A model generated the notes under the pieces. The model ran no database searches, was not told the DNA's origin, and saw only the letters and a list, made by a program, of their open reading frames with translations. A stretch of 64,000 bases of DNA, from the NCBI GenBank assembly GCA_023390115.1, contig JAEWDM010000022.1, positions 434,001 through 498,000 on the forward strand, read 5' to 3'. Shown here in pieces: positions 1 to 7,955 of this stretch (the first letter of the stretch is position 1; each line of letters opens with the position of its first letter). The DNA is from Bacillota bacterium. Its GTDB lineage: Bacteria; Bacillota; Clostridia; Acetivibrionales; DSM-27016. The position numbers were made by a program, and so were the translations under genes.

Positions 1-557
1 TGATTCCGGTTTTCCTCATCCTTGCAATATCCATATACGGCAAAAGGAGCGATGCACTGTCCCTTTTTGCGCTTGATGTCAAGGTGGCTGCGGATTTTAA
101 TTGAAATGTCCCGGCAATAGGCATCATTCATTAGATTTTTGACAGGAACAATCAAATTATCAGAAGAAGTCCTTGGTCTTGCACTGTCATAGTCATCATT
201 AATGGAAATAAAGCGTACACCCATAAACGGAAATATTTTTTCGATGTATTTTCCCGTTTCGATAAAGTTTCTTCCAAGACGGGAAAAGTCCTTGACAATA
301 ATGCAGTTGATTTCTTTGTTTTTGACCGACTCTATCATTTCTATGAAGTCAGGACGGTCAAAATTTACCCCGGTATAACCATCATCTATCCGCACCTTGT
401 GCAGAGTGATTTCGGGGTGACTCTCCAAAAAAGCGGTAATTAAATCACGCTGGTTCGCAATGCTGTCGCTTTCTGTTTTGCTTCCGTCCTCTTTATCGCC
501 ATCCTCACGGGAAAGGCGGAGGTACATATCAGCATAATAAGTAGTTTGTGTATCCAT
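1..557 (-). CDS. Large serine recombinase (ICE integrase), N-terminal part, cut by window edge
   Basis: The minus-strand frame opens at an ATG preceded by AGGAGA and stays open to base 1, so about 185 residues are visible and the C-terminal part lies outside. The protein begins MDTQTTYYADMYLRLSRED; YLRLS carries the expected nucleophilic serine of the resolvase/invertase catalytic domain. It is followed by the conserved NQRD, IDDGYTG, FDRPDF and IIVKDFSRLGRN blocks of TnpX-like large serine recombinases. Such enzymes excise and integrate conjugative transposons through a covalent 5'-phosphoserine intermediate. Its place at the end of the operon, after the sigma factor and DinG-like genes, suggests that an element end lies just left of the window. 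The family call is secure; the target site cannot be seen. Confidence 0.93.
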   Translation of the reverse strand, partial: MDTQTTYYADMYLRLSREDGDKEDGSKTESDSIANQRDLITAFLESHPEITLHKVRIDDGYTGVNFDRPDFIEMIESVKNKEINCIIVKDFSRLGRNFIETGKYIEKIFPFMGVRFISINDDYDSARPRTSSDNLIVPVKNLMNDAYCRDISIKIRSHLDIKRKKGQCIAPFAVYGYCKDEENRN

Positions 558-739
558 TCGGTATTCTCCTAATCGCTTCTGAATTTCAGAAAACCAATCG
601 GGAGCTTTACCGTAAGTCCTGCTCCGCAGGGGCTTACCCTGACCTCCTGCGGATTTGTGACTCAGCTTACCACAAAACTCCCTTCGCGTCCAGACAGATT
701 TTCTAAATTCAGTGCCTGCTCAATTTTCATAACATATCC

Positions 740-1003
740 TCACAAGGTTTGCAGATAATGCTCCATACATTTTTCAAAGGTCGGACCGTCCCCCGCAAAG
801 CCCACACTGACAGCCACCTTTCCCACCTTAAAGCAGTAAGGATTCCCAATCTGGCGGACAAACTCCCTCAAACGTTCCTCCTTGGGCAGAGCAGCATCAA
901 TATTCAAATTATTTATATCTACAAGCGTTGCCGGATCGACTGTCCGAACATCTACTTGACGCAATTTCTCCAAATTTATTTGTGTTATATCAAATTTCTC
1001 CAT
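740..1003 (-). CDS. DUF6870-type small ICE protein
   Basis: An 87-residue protein starting MEKFDITQINLEKLRQVD. The start is the ATG directly behind AAGGAGG; a longer upstream reading adds 21 residues without a ribosome binding site and is not supported. The sequence matches, from memory, the DUF6870 family found next to recombinases in Tn1549-like elements (conserved ALPKEERLREFVRQIGNPYC block). It has no membrane segment and its function is unknown. It lies between the DinG-like helicase and the recombinase, transcribed in the same direction, so a role in excision or its control is possible but only inferred. Confidence 0.8.
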   Translation of the reverse strand: MEKFDITQINLEKLRQVDVRTVDPATLVDINNLNIDAALPKEERLREFVRQIGNPYCFKVGKVAVSVGFAGDGPTFEKCMEHYLQTL

Positions 1004-1080
1004 GACCGGCCTCCTTGCTCTCTTGTTATCATTTATATGAAAACATTGGATTGTCCCATTACCCAAAGCTGGACGCCCAC

Positions 1081-3339
1081 TTAATCAAAGTAGGCGTCCG
1101 GCTTCTTAGCGGCGATAAAGCGATTCACATCAGAAAGCTTATGAGTAACAGGCATATCAGGGAGAGCAGACAAAATATCCTCCTTGTAGCGGTAATTTGC
1201 GCGGCTGTCCAGAATGGAAAATACACACGAATCGTTTTCCCGGCGTATGCCCCGGCCAATCCACTGGCGGAGCTTAATGAGCATACCCGGCACGATCACT
1301 TCATTCAGGTACTCATAAAAATCACTGTACAGGGATTTTTCATATTCCAATACAGGGTCGGGAGCCGGAAATGGCAGGCGCACCACAATGAGGGAGGATA
1401 GAATATCTCCGGCCAGGTCAATTCCTTCGCCTGCGCTGTCGCTGGCACAAAGAATGCCGTTACCGCTTTTCCGAAAATCTCCGATGGCGTCTAGCCTGCC
1501 TTTGCCCATGCGAAACAACGGGAAAGTCGTGATCCGTCTACTCAGTTCGGCATGAACCTTCTCCATCATCCGGTAAGAAGTAAAAAGAATCAGGGTATGC
1601 CCGTGTGTGGAACGAATCAGCTTTTCCAGATGCTCTACTACCGATTGAAAATAGCCGTCGCCCTCTGTGTTCGGGGCGGGTATATCCTGTGGGAGATACA
1701 GCAGGGCATTTTCCTGATAATCAAAGGGAGAAGCCTTGCTGGTTTCAAAAATGCGGCTCTGCTCTGCCATAGAGAGGCCGCCAGTCCTCTTGAACCGGGA
1801 GAAGTCACCCCCAATAGAAAGCGTGCCGGAGGTAAGGATATAAGGCGTTTTCTCGCTCCAAATATCCTCAAACAGCAGATAATCAAGCTGCTTGGGCAGA
1901 GTGCACACTCGGCAGGATACCGCATCGGTCAGCTCCAGCCAGACGATAGACTGTGAATAGTTCAGCAGGATGGAGAGCTTTGCATCCAGTTTTTCCATAC
2001 GGTTCACAAGCCGGTCATATCGCTCCCTCTTTTCACGGGAGGTTGTAAAAAAAAGCACCGACAGCCTGCGCAGTACAGACATGAGTGCTTTCAGAGCCAA
2101 TATACAGTTTAGATTGATTTCCACGGCATAGCAGTTCTTATCGTAGATTATGCCTGCTCCTTTTTTCAATGCTTCAAAAAGCAGAGCATTTTGAAGAAGC
2201 ATTTCCACGCACAGCTTCACAATCTCCGCCTTATCAGGGTTATTTCCCCCGATTGCATGATAGACGCTTGCTGTCAGCCGTTCCAGCTCTGCATTTTCCA
2301 GCGTCATGCCGTACATCTGCCGTGCGGCATCAAGGAGCTTGTGGGCTTCATCAAAGATAATAACACCGCTTGGAGGGAACAGCCGGTTTCTTCCGTTTTT
2401 TCGGCTCAGTACATCGGCCAGAATAAGATTATGATTGGCAATTTGAAAATCATAGCTGAAGGACAGTGCCTTTCGGATAAAGCTGCGATACCGGCAAATC
2501 GGGTACAGGCTGCAATTCCGGTCGCAGCGCTCCACGCAGATGCGGGCTTTCACATAGCCGGTAAGGGGCAGGCCGTCCAAATCAAGGGGATAGGAACCGG
2601 TGAAAAGTCCATTCAAAATATGGAGCAGTTCTTCGTCCTCCATGCGCCCATTGTGAGAGATCGAGGACTGATACCCCTTAACCCGGCTGTCACAGGCATA
2701 ATGGCTTTTTCCCTTGCGTACCACAAAAGAAAGAGGTTTATCAATAATGCGGTGCTCCATCAGAATTTCGGAAATCTGCGGGATATATTCCTCGGTCAAC
2801 GCTTTTTGAAGTGCAATGGTCGAGGTTGAAATCACGGTAGGGAGCTTTTGTTTGCTGAACAGGTTATGGATTGTCACTGCCAATATGTAGGCATGGGTTT
2901 TCCCTGTGCCTACCTCTGCTTCACACAGTGCCAGCTTGTTTTCTTGCAGAGCATGAAGCATTTCCAAGGCAAGGTCAATCTGATTTTTCCGACAGTCCAT
3001 TCCGTACCGGGGCAGGATGTTTTCAAAAATGTGCCGGAGAAGACTTGTTGCCCTTGTGTTAAAATCTGGCTTGTCGTTATCGAGAAGGGCATCCGTTTGA
3101 GAACGCATTTTGTCAATGGCTCTCTGATAGCCGCTTTCTGTCAAAGGTTTTTGCCGTGAAAAAATTCGTTTTGCTTTTAGGGTCGAAAGCTCTACCATTC
3201 GGTAGCTGTATGTCTTGCCGGTATAGTATTCCAGAAGCACACAATTCTCGGCTGAAAGCACAATACGCTCTTCTGGCCGAAACAATCCCGCTTCATAAAT
3301 TCTATTTTGTATATCTGCCATATAGACAGGTTCGTTCAT
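1081..3339 (-). CDS. DinG/XPD-family superfamily 2 DNA helicase
   Basis: A 752-residue ATP-dependent helicase. Visible motifs are Walker A EVGTGKT near residue 145, a cysteine group (CVERCDRNCSLYPIC) typical of the Fe-S domain of XPD/DinG helicases, the DEAH box FDEAHKLLD near 330, SDSAGEGIDLAG, and motif VI QWIGRGIRRE near the C-terminus. The family unwinds 5'-tailed DNA, forks and R-loops. I chose the ATG of MNEPVYMAD because AAAGGAGG lies at the right distance; the 13-residue upstream extension reads through that ribosome binding site. On an ICE it probably helps process the single-stranded transfer intermediate (inference). It sits between the sigma-like factor and DUF6870, all on the minus strand. 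Confidence 0.9.
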   Translation of the reverse strand: MNEPVYMADIQNRIYEAGLFRPEERIVLSAENCVLLEYYTGKTYSYRMVELSTLKAKRIFSRQKPLTESGYQRAIDKMRSQTDALLDNDKPDFNTRATSLLRHIFENILPRYGMDCRKNQIDLALEMLHALQENKLALCEAEVGTGKTHAYILAVTIHNLFSKQKLPTVISTSTIALQKALTEEYIPQISEILMEHRIIDKPLSFVVRKGKSHYACDSRVKGYQSSISHNGRMEDEELLHILNGLFTGSYPLDLDGLPLTGYVKARICVERCDRNCSLYPICRYRSFIRKALSFSYDFQIANHNLILADVLSRKNGRNRLFPPSGVIIFDEAHKLLDAARQMYGMTLENAELERLTASVYHAIGGNNPDKAEIVKLCVEMLLQNALLFEALKKGAGIIYDKNCYAVEINLNCILALKALMSVLRRLSVLFFTTSREKRERYDRLVNRMEKLDAKLSILLNYSQSIVWLELTDAVSCRVCTLPKQLDYLLFEDIWSEKTPYILTSGTLSIGGDFSRFKRTGGLSMAEQSRIFETSKASPFDYQENALLYLPQDIPAPNTEGDGYFQSVVEHLEKLIRSTHGHTLILFTSYRMMEKVHAELSRRITTFPLFRMGKGRLDAIGDFRKSGNGILCASDSAGEGIDLAGDILSSLIVVRLPFPAPDPVLEYEKSLYSDFYEYLNEVIVPGMLIKLRQWIGRGIRRENDSCVFSILDSRANYRYKEDILSALPDMPVTHKLSDVNRFIAAKKPDAYFD

Positions 3340-3378
3340 AAGTTTAGCCTCCTTTGCTTGCCTAAAGGAGCGACACAA

Positions 3379-3850
3379 GAATGCGGCGGAAAGCAGGAAC
3401 GGTTTTGAAAGTCTGTTGACTGAAATACCTGTTCCGCCGCATGGTTTCTATCGCTCCGATAGATTACGATAGATTGGTTGTATCAAGCAAAGGTGCGATG
3501 AGCGTTCCGTGCGGTTACACGGAATCCATAAAAGCCGCCCCTCATTCTATCTCAAATGAGGGTGATGCGTTCTCCCGGTCATCCTGCCGGGCTGCTCGAT
3601 GCGGTGAAGCGTCCAAAGCAGAAGTATCATAATCACCGGCAGGGATCATCGCAATCCGCTCCACCACGGAGCATCACAACCGCAGACATTATCGCTCGGA
3701 GGGCGCTGCCCTCGTCTTGGCGTGTCCCGATATGTCGCTTTGCCTACCGGTAACGTACTCATCACACCCGTATTCTGTTTTCAATGTTCAGGTGAAAGGA
3801 ATCTTGGAAAATTTCCTTTCACCCAATGTCAAAAAACAGGGGGGGTGACG
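3379..3850 (-). other. Gene-free, hairpin-rich intergenic region
   Basis: About 470 bases between the sigma-like factor and the DinG-like helicase with no credible coding frame; only short unrelated frames on either strand. It holds several inverted repeats: GGTGAAAGGAA at 3791-3801 with its complement at 3813-3823; CCCTCATT...AATGAGGG near 3539-3562; TTCCGTG...CACGGAA near 3505-3524; and ATGCGGCGGAA near 3381-3391 with its complement near 3431-3441. None is followed by a clear T-run on the minus strand. The density of stems suggests a structured leader, a small RNA, or sites for a recombination factor. No known RNA family was recognised. Confidence 0.5.
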
Positions 3851-3852
3851 AG

Positions 3853-4344
3853 TCATTCTTTGAAAAAATTTTTTAATTTTTTTGAAGCCCATTGAAGGCT
3901 GTCCCATACCGCACGTTGGTGTACGGATTCTTTTACCGCAATCTGTCGTATTGACAGTCCCTGAAAGAAATGCAGAACAAACCGCCTCTGCTGCACTTCT
4001 GTTAAAGTTCCGCTGGCAAGGAGCCACTTGGCGGCTTCCATGGCATTTTCACCGTCAATTTTATGTATCAGCGCTGTATTTAGAGAATCCGTGGCAAGAG
4101 CCTCCGTTTCCTCTAACCCATTCATACTGACATCCAAACGGCTTGTCCGATTTTCGTGTATAATCTGCTGATGATAAATCTCATCCGACAGGGCTTTTAG
4201 CTCCAAAAAGTCCTCTGAGGTTTTGCCGGGATTCTCCGCAAGGTAGTCCTCCAATGTGATTTCCACGATGCGGTCAGCAAAGCGATAAACAATCCCTTCG
4301 CTGAATTTGTTGAGGGCATAGTCGCTATCCTTATAATTTTTCAA
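3853..4344 (-). CDS. Sigma-70-like RNA polymerase sigma factor (ICE type)
   Basis: A 163-residue protein whose C-terminal third (residues about 112-160) reads as a sigma region 4 helix-turn-helix: LTEVQQRRFVLHFFQGLS, then IRQIAVKESVHQRAVWDSL. It resembles the short sigma-70-like proteins that recur at the control end of Tn1549/Tn916-like elements. The start is TTG with GGAGGAAAGGA just upstream. The N-terminal part is weakly conserved and no full region 2 is obvious, so it may act as a DNA-binding activator rather than a complete sigma factor. It is the first full-sized gene downstream of the c-di-GMP riboswitch on this strand, which makes it the best candidate for the regulated gene. Confidence 0.82.
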   Translation of the reverse strand: MKNYKDSDYALNKFSEGIVYRFADRIVEITLEDYLAENPGKTSEDFLELKALSDEIYHQQIIHENRTSRLDVSMNGLEETEALATDSLNTALIHKIDGENAMEAAKWLLASGTLTEVQQRRFVLHFFQGLSIRQIAVKESVHQRAVWDSLQWASKKLKNFFKE

Positions 4345-4491
4345 TGTCCTTTCCTCCGATCTGTTTTGCTGAAAAACGAAAACAGATCAGAGGGTGGCGA
4401 ACGGCAACGTGAAACCAGAGCTGCCTTATACAAGAACGAATTGTTTAATTTTGTAAATTCAGGTCGCCGTTCTTGTTTTTTTGTCGAAAAG

Positions 4492-4535
4492 AAAAAGACA
4501 ATAGCTCGCACAAAGCAAACTACTGTCTTTTTTAG
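4492..4535 (-). terminator. Intrinsic terminator upstream of the sigma-like gene
   Basis: Inverted arms 4494-4504 and 4520-4530. On the minus-strand RNA the one imperfect position is a G-U pair, whereas on the plus strand it would be an A-C mismatch, so the hairpin fits minus-strand transcription. A T-rich stretch follows on the minus strand. It would end transcripts coming from the riboswitch before the sigma-like gene unless they are antiterminated. Confidence 0.6.
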
Positions 4536-4590
4536 AATAGGTGTATGAAATTGTGTATGTAAAAAGTGACTTAGACGGATTGCGCCGTCT

Positions 4591-4632
4591 TTATCTCCAC
4601 CTCTGCATGGGAGGGAATAAGATAATGCTCAT
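4591..4632 (-). CDS. Possible 13-residue leader peptide
   Basis: The frame encodes MSIILFPPMQRWR and stops. It is preceded by AAAGGGG at good spacing, and its ATG overlaps the TGA of an even shorter frame (GTG start, 6 codons). It lies between the riboswitch and the sigma-like gene and is followed by an AGACGG...CCGTCT hairpin (about 4572-4590). That arrangement resembles a translational attenuator. No family was recognised, and a frame this short may be chance. Confidence 0.3.
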   Translation of the reverse strand: MSIILFPPMQRWR

Positions 4633-4680
4633 AGAGGTACCCCTTTCACCGTAGCACACAGCGAAAGCCGAGCCCTCCTA

Positions 4681-4741
4681 AAAAAGCCGTAAACAACAAC
4701 CGTTCTGCTCTCTCCCAAAAGAGCAGAGCCTTGCACGGTTA
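4681..4741 (-). terminator. Expression-platform hairpin of the riboswitch
   Basis: Directly downstream of the riboswitch the minus strand folds AACCGT...TCTGCTCT / AGAGCAGA...ACGGTT (outer arms 4736-4741 and 4699-4704; inner arms 4721-4728 and 4705-4712). An ACGGC and a run of six T follow about 12 bases later. The 5' arm abuts the riboswitch P1 helix, so ligand binding could decide whether it forms. The gap between stem and T-run makes it a non-canonical terminator. Confidence 0.55.
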
Positions 4742-4745
4742 TTTG

Positions 4746-4827
4746 TAGCCAGACTATCATAACGTCCGAAAACGTCTTAGACCCTCAGCTTTGCGCCCCC
4801 GACTTTCGTCGGGTTTGCCCTTGGCTA
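4746..4827 (-). promoter_or_regulatory. Cyclic-di-GMP-I (GEMM) riboswitch aptamer
   Basis: On the minus strand the order of conserved elements matches the GEMM/c-di-GMP-I aptamer: AGGGCAAACC, a CCGAC-GAAA-GTCGG stem with a GNRA tetraloop, GGCGCAAAGC, GGTCTAAG, a variable stem, and a 3' segment ATAGTCTGGCTA. The P1 helix is perfect: TAGCCA (4827-4822) pairs with TGGCTA (4751-4746). In the known family c-di-GMP stacks between P1 and the junction and changes formation of a downstream terminator; one possible terminator hairpin follows immediately. The next full gene on this strand is the sigma-like factor. The ABC exporter ends about 70 bases upstream, so a read-through transcript is an alternative source of this RNA. 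Confidence 0.87.
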
Positions 4828-4899
4828 TAATTTATTTTTAAGTAAATCCAGCTAGTCTTTTGGCGTGAAGAGGCATGACATACAAAGTTTGGTGTTATA

Positions 4900-5541
4900 T
4901 TAGATGACCTTTTTAAGTACACCTTTATCCATTTCATGTACTGTATCACATAGCATATTTATATCTTCAGAATTGTGAGACACAATAATAATTGTTCTAC
5001 CTTCATTCTTGAAGTGAAGTAACAAATCTCTCATTTCAGATACTCCATCATTGTCTAAGCCATTCATTGGTTCATCTAATATTAAAATATCTGGATGTTC
5101 CATTATGGCCTGTGCTAGACCAAGCCGTTGCTTCATTCCAAGAGAGTATTTTCCTACATGCTTTTTATCATCCGGATTGAGTCCTACCAAAGTAATAGCG
5201 TTACGGATTTCATCGTCATTAATTATATTCCTGAGCGAAGCTAAATAGCTAAGATTTTTAAAGGCACTAAGAGAAGGTAAAAATCCTGGGGCTTCAATAA
5301 TTGCGCCAATATTATGCGGAAAATCAATATCACGCCCAACAACCTTTCCGTCAACAACCACCTTACCCTTTTCAGGACGTATGAACCCGCAAATCGTCTT
5401 AATCAAAACCGTTTTACCTGACCCATTTCTTCCAATTATTCCATGTATCAAACCTCTTTGAAATGAAATATTAACATTATTTAACACACAGCTTTCCTTA
5501 TATGATTTTGTGACACCTTCTACAGAAATAATATAATCCAT
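4900..5541 (-). CDS. ABC transporter ATP-binding protein (BcrA-like)
   Basis: A 213-residue ATPase with Walker A GRNGSGKT near residue 40, a Q-loop region, the signature YSLGMKQRLGLAQ, Walker B DILILDEP with catalytic glutamate, and the H-loop IIVSH. Its length is typical of single-domain exporter ATPases used for bacteriocin immunity or peptide export. Three ATG codons stand in a row; the third sits at the best distance from GGGAGG and is used here. It ends an operon of three membrane proteins, a lipoprotein and a secreted protein, with which it presumably forms one exporter at the membrane. The substrate is unknown. Base composition is clearly more AT-rich than the ICE backbone. Confidence 0.93.
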   Translation of the reverse strand: MDYIISVEGVTKSYKESCVLNNVNISFQRGLIHGIIGRNGSGKTVLIKTICGFIRPEKGKVVVDGKVVGRDIDFPHNIGAIIEAPGFLPSLSAFKNLSYLASLRNIINDDEIRNAITLVGLNPDDKKHVGKYSLGMKQRLGLAQAIMEHPDILILDEPMNGLDNDGVSEMRDLLLHFKNEGRTIIIVSHNSEDINMLCDTVHEMDKGVLKKVI

Positions 5542-5555
5542 CATCATACCTCCCT

Positions 5556-6287
5556 TTAAAGATTAATTATATTTGCCGCCGGATTGTTCGTTATAAAAAA
5601 TTTTGTAGTAATATATATTGAAAGAACAGTAAGCATAAGCATAAAGCTTATTACTATTGAAAAATGAAAATACGAATTGGATAATAACAAGTTATTATTA
5701 TATGCCATTCCCCAATAAGCCAGCATAAATTTACTTGTAGAAGGTAATACACAACCAATAACCGCCGTAATCCCCTCAACAATCAAATATGTAATAATAA
5801 CAGACTTGGGGGTCTTGTATATTGCAAGTAGCATTATTGATAACATAGATAACATAATGGTGTGAAGTGGAAATATTACCATTAAGCGATAAAAAAGATT
5901 GCTACTAACATCAATTTTAAAATTAAAAATTGATGTTATAATGAGCGCAGCTAAGAGATAGAAGATATTTGCCACAATAATGGAGATAAACCTTGTTGCA
6001 GCCCAATTTTTCACACTTTCACTTCTGCTCATCGTGTATTTACTAATTGGGCCCATTTCACTAATCATAAAAAGCGTACTGACTGCAACAGGAGGAAGAA
6101 CACAAATGTTCCACTTTATTACTCCAAAGACATCAAGCGCCCCTATACTTTTTGAAGTATTTATCCCCCCCAATATTCCAATTACCGACACATCTTTTGT
6201 GTTAATTAGCGAAAGAAGAGATATTGTTATAAAATAGATAATAACTGCACGTTTATCCAATATTCTAAATAGCATTTTGACATTCAT
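5556..6287 (-). CDS. ABC exporter membrane protein (243 aa)
   Basis: A hydrophobic protein with about six predicted membrane segments (for example residues 14-28, 59-76, 98-120, 133-155, 160-182 and 208-232). It has no domain I can name, but it lies 14 bases from the ATPase gene and overlaps the preceding permease gene by four bases. It is therefore very probably one of the transmembrane subunits of this exporter. The short cytoplasmic part after segment 2 (ISKYTMSRSESVKNW) resembles the coupling region of ABC-2 type permeases. Confidence 0.75.
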   Translation of the reverse strand: MNVKMLFRILDKRAVIIYFITISLLSLINTKDVSVIGILGGINTSKSIGALDVFGVIKWNICVLPPVAVSTLFMISEMGPISKYTMSRSESVKNWAATRFISIIVANIFYLLAALIITSIFNFKIDVSSNLFYRLMVIFPLHTIMLSMLSIMLLAIYKTPKSVIITYLIVEGITAVIGCVLPSTSKFMLAYWGMAYNNNLLLSNSYFHFSIVISFMLMLTVLSIYITTKFFITNNPAANIINL

Positions 6288-7147
6288 TGTTTTGTCCCCA
6301 CTGTTATTCTGAAATCATAGTCTTTTATCGCTTTAAGAATTAACAATAATACTAAAATTGATAAAACAAAAAATATAACAAACGACTCTGGAATAGTTGT
6401 GAATAATTTCCCTTTATAATAACCACCTATATCATGATACATAAGTAGACTATTTCCTAATAATGAGAATTTCATGTAGAACAATGACGTAAATAGTGCA
6501 GCAACCAAATATCCAATGATATGTATTAACATAGCTAGACCATAGCTTAATGATCGAGATATTTTTAGATTAAGCCAGAATATAACCAAACTCATTAAAA
6601 ACGCATATGAAACACTAAGGGAAAGACTTGTGATCATTGCTGAAAAAGGAGTCATTCCTAAAAGGATGTGATTATATGGAAAATATACGTTATAATTTGC
6701 TGCTAAGCTTGAACCAGCATCCTTTGCCAAATTGTAAATTGGACTGCTCCACAAGTTACCGAGGTAAGCATTTTCAGATATAAAGATTGCACCAACAAAA
6801 AAAATTGTAGTGTAATACAATACGCATGAAAAAAAGAGGTAGATGATTTTTCCCAAAACCCACTTCGTTCTCGAAATCCTCATTAAGGTGTAGGTCTCGT
6901 TCTGTGATGAAAATGGAATGTCTGATACAAACAATATAATCCCTAAAAAAGCGGCGGTAGCAATATATGTATCGCAGTTAAAATATATAAATCCCTCATA
7001 AATACAAAGAGGTTGATTCAGCATTCTTACATAATCAAGTAATGGAATAGAACTCACGATTTGCATAACAATACCAATTAAAAGAGCAATATAAACTCTA
7101 GGTGAGGAAAATGCTTGACGCAATTGATATAGACATACTTTAAACAT
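6284..7147 (-). CDS. ABC exporter membrane protein (287 aa)
   Basis: The start is the ATG of MFKVCLYQLRQAF behind GGAGATG; a 24-residue longer reading overlaps the previous gene and lacks a ribosome binding site. About six membrane segments are visible, with ETYTLMRISRTKWVLGKI between the second and third, the pattern of an ABC-2 permease. It overlaps the genes on both sides by a few bases, indicating translational coupling, so the exporter probably contains three different membrane proteins. Function is inferred from context; no specific family was recognised. Confidence 0.75.
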   Translation of the reverse strand: MFKVCLYQLRQAFSSPRVYIALLIGIVMQIVSSIPLLDYVRMLNQPLCIYEGFIYFNCDTYIATAAFLGIILFVSDIPFSSQNETYTLMRISRTKWVLGKIIYLFFSCVLYYTTIFFVGAIFISENAYLGNLWSSPIYNLAKDAGSSLAANYNVYFPYNHILLGMTPFSAMITSLSLSVSYAFLMSLVIFWLNLKISRSLSYGLAMLIHIIGYLVAALFTSLFYMKFSLLGNSLLMYHDIGGYYKGKLFTTIPESFVIFFVLSILVLLLILKAIKDYDFRITVGTKQ

Positions 7148-7955
7148 TTTCGCATCTCCTTCCAACGAACTTTGGAAATAAAACAAAAGTAATAAATAAT
7201 AATACTCCTTGATAAGCAAATGGATAAATTATATTTGGTAAAAAATTGACTATTGGCATTAACATATTAACTGGACTTAGAAACAACAAACTATTAATAC
7301 GATAAAGGAGTAAGTGTATTGCAAAGTAAAGGGCAAACGGTGCCGCTAAAGCAATATACCTATTTGGAATTACGGCGGATATGCATAAGCCAATATTTGA
7401 CCACACTGCGCCAAAAATGAATGCTAGTACCAAAAGTATTATGACAACGAGTCCTCCTCCCCATACAAATTGTATAGATGCAAAAAATGATTCGTCAAAT
7501 ATTGTTGAATATCCATGTCGCAAGTTTTCTGCCAGATTAGGTTCTCCAATAATAACAAAGAACAAGGATGATATTAGGCTTGGCAACAACACAGCCAGCC
7601 CTCCCGCTATACTTGAGCACAGGAGGGTTTCATAGCTGTATTTCCGCTTATTTGTTCGGAATAAAATAGCCTTTATGTAACCACTATTGTAATCCTCGCA
7701 AAACAAAGTCGTTGCTGGCAACACGGCTAGAATAGGCGCAAAAAGATCAAATCCACTTCGAGCATGAGACACATAAATATCGTTCAAAAATGTTGAAGCC
7801 ATTTCCTTAATAGTTAACGGACCCACAGATAAGTTATAAATAACTAGATTAAAGATGAAGCTCCACATAAGCAAAAAAAGGCCTATCAAGACACTCGCAT
7901 ACATACTTGAAGAAAATATCGTTTCTTTCAGGCGAACACGTAACGATTTACTCAA
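7140..7955 (-). CDS. ABC exporter membrane protein (271 aa)
   Basis: A protein with a first membrane segment near residues 20-41, a second after the extracytoplasmic stretch that ends around residue 68, and several more toward the C-terminus. The cytoplasmic motif CEDYNSGYIKAILFRTNKRK is typical of ABC-2 type permeases. The frame overlaps both neighbours by 4-8 bases. Together with the 243- and 287-residue proteins it forms a three-permease set, which is more than usual for a BcrAB-like exporter. The export substrate cannot be deduced from sequence. Confidence 0.75.
   Translation of the reverse strand: MSKSLRVRLKETIFSSSMYASVLIGLFLLMWSFIFNLVIYNLSVGPLTIKEMASTFLNDIYVSHARSGFDLFAPILAVLPATTLFCEDYNSGYIKAILFRTNKRKYSYETLLCSSIAGGLAVLLPSLISSLFFVIIGEPNLAENLRHGYSTIFDESFFASIQFVWGGGLVVIILLVLAFIFGAVWSNIGLCISAVIPNRYIALAAPFALYFAIHLLLYRINSLLFLSPVNMLMPIVNFLPNIIYPFAYQGVLLFITFVLFPKFVGRRCENV

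Noticed and set aside
686..700. GCGTCCAGACA also present near 22190
   Set aside because: An 11-base match in 64 kb with no dyad or shared context is within chance; not called as an attachment site.
3441..3753. Short plus-strand frames in the gene-free region
   Set aside because: No ribosome binding site, no family resemblance; the region is dominated by inverted repeats.
4366..4548. Plus-strand 60-codon frame upstream of the sigma-like gene
   Set aside because: It runs through two hairpins and a terminator and has no recognisable sequence.
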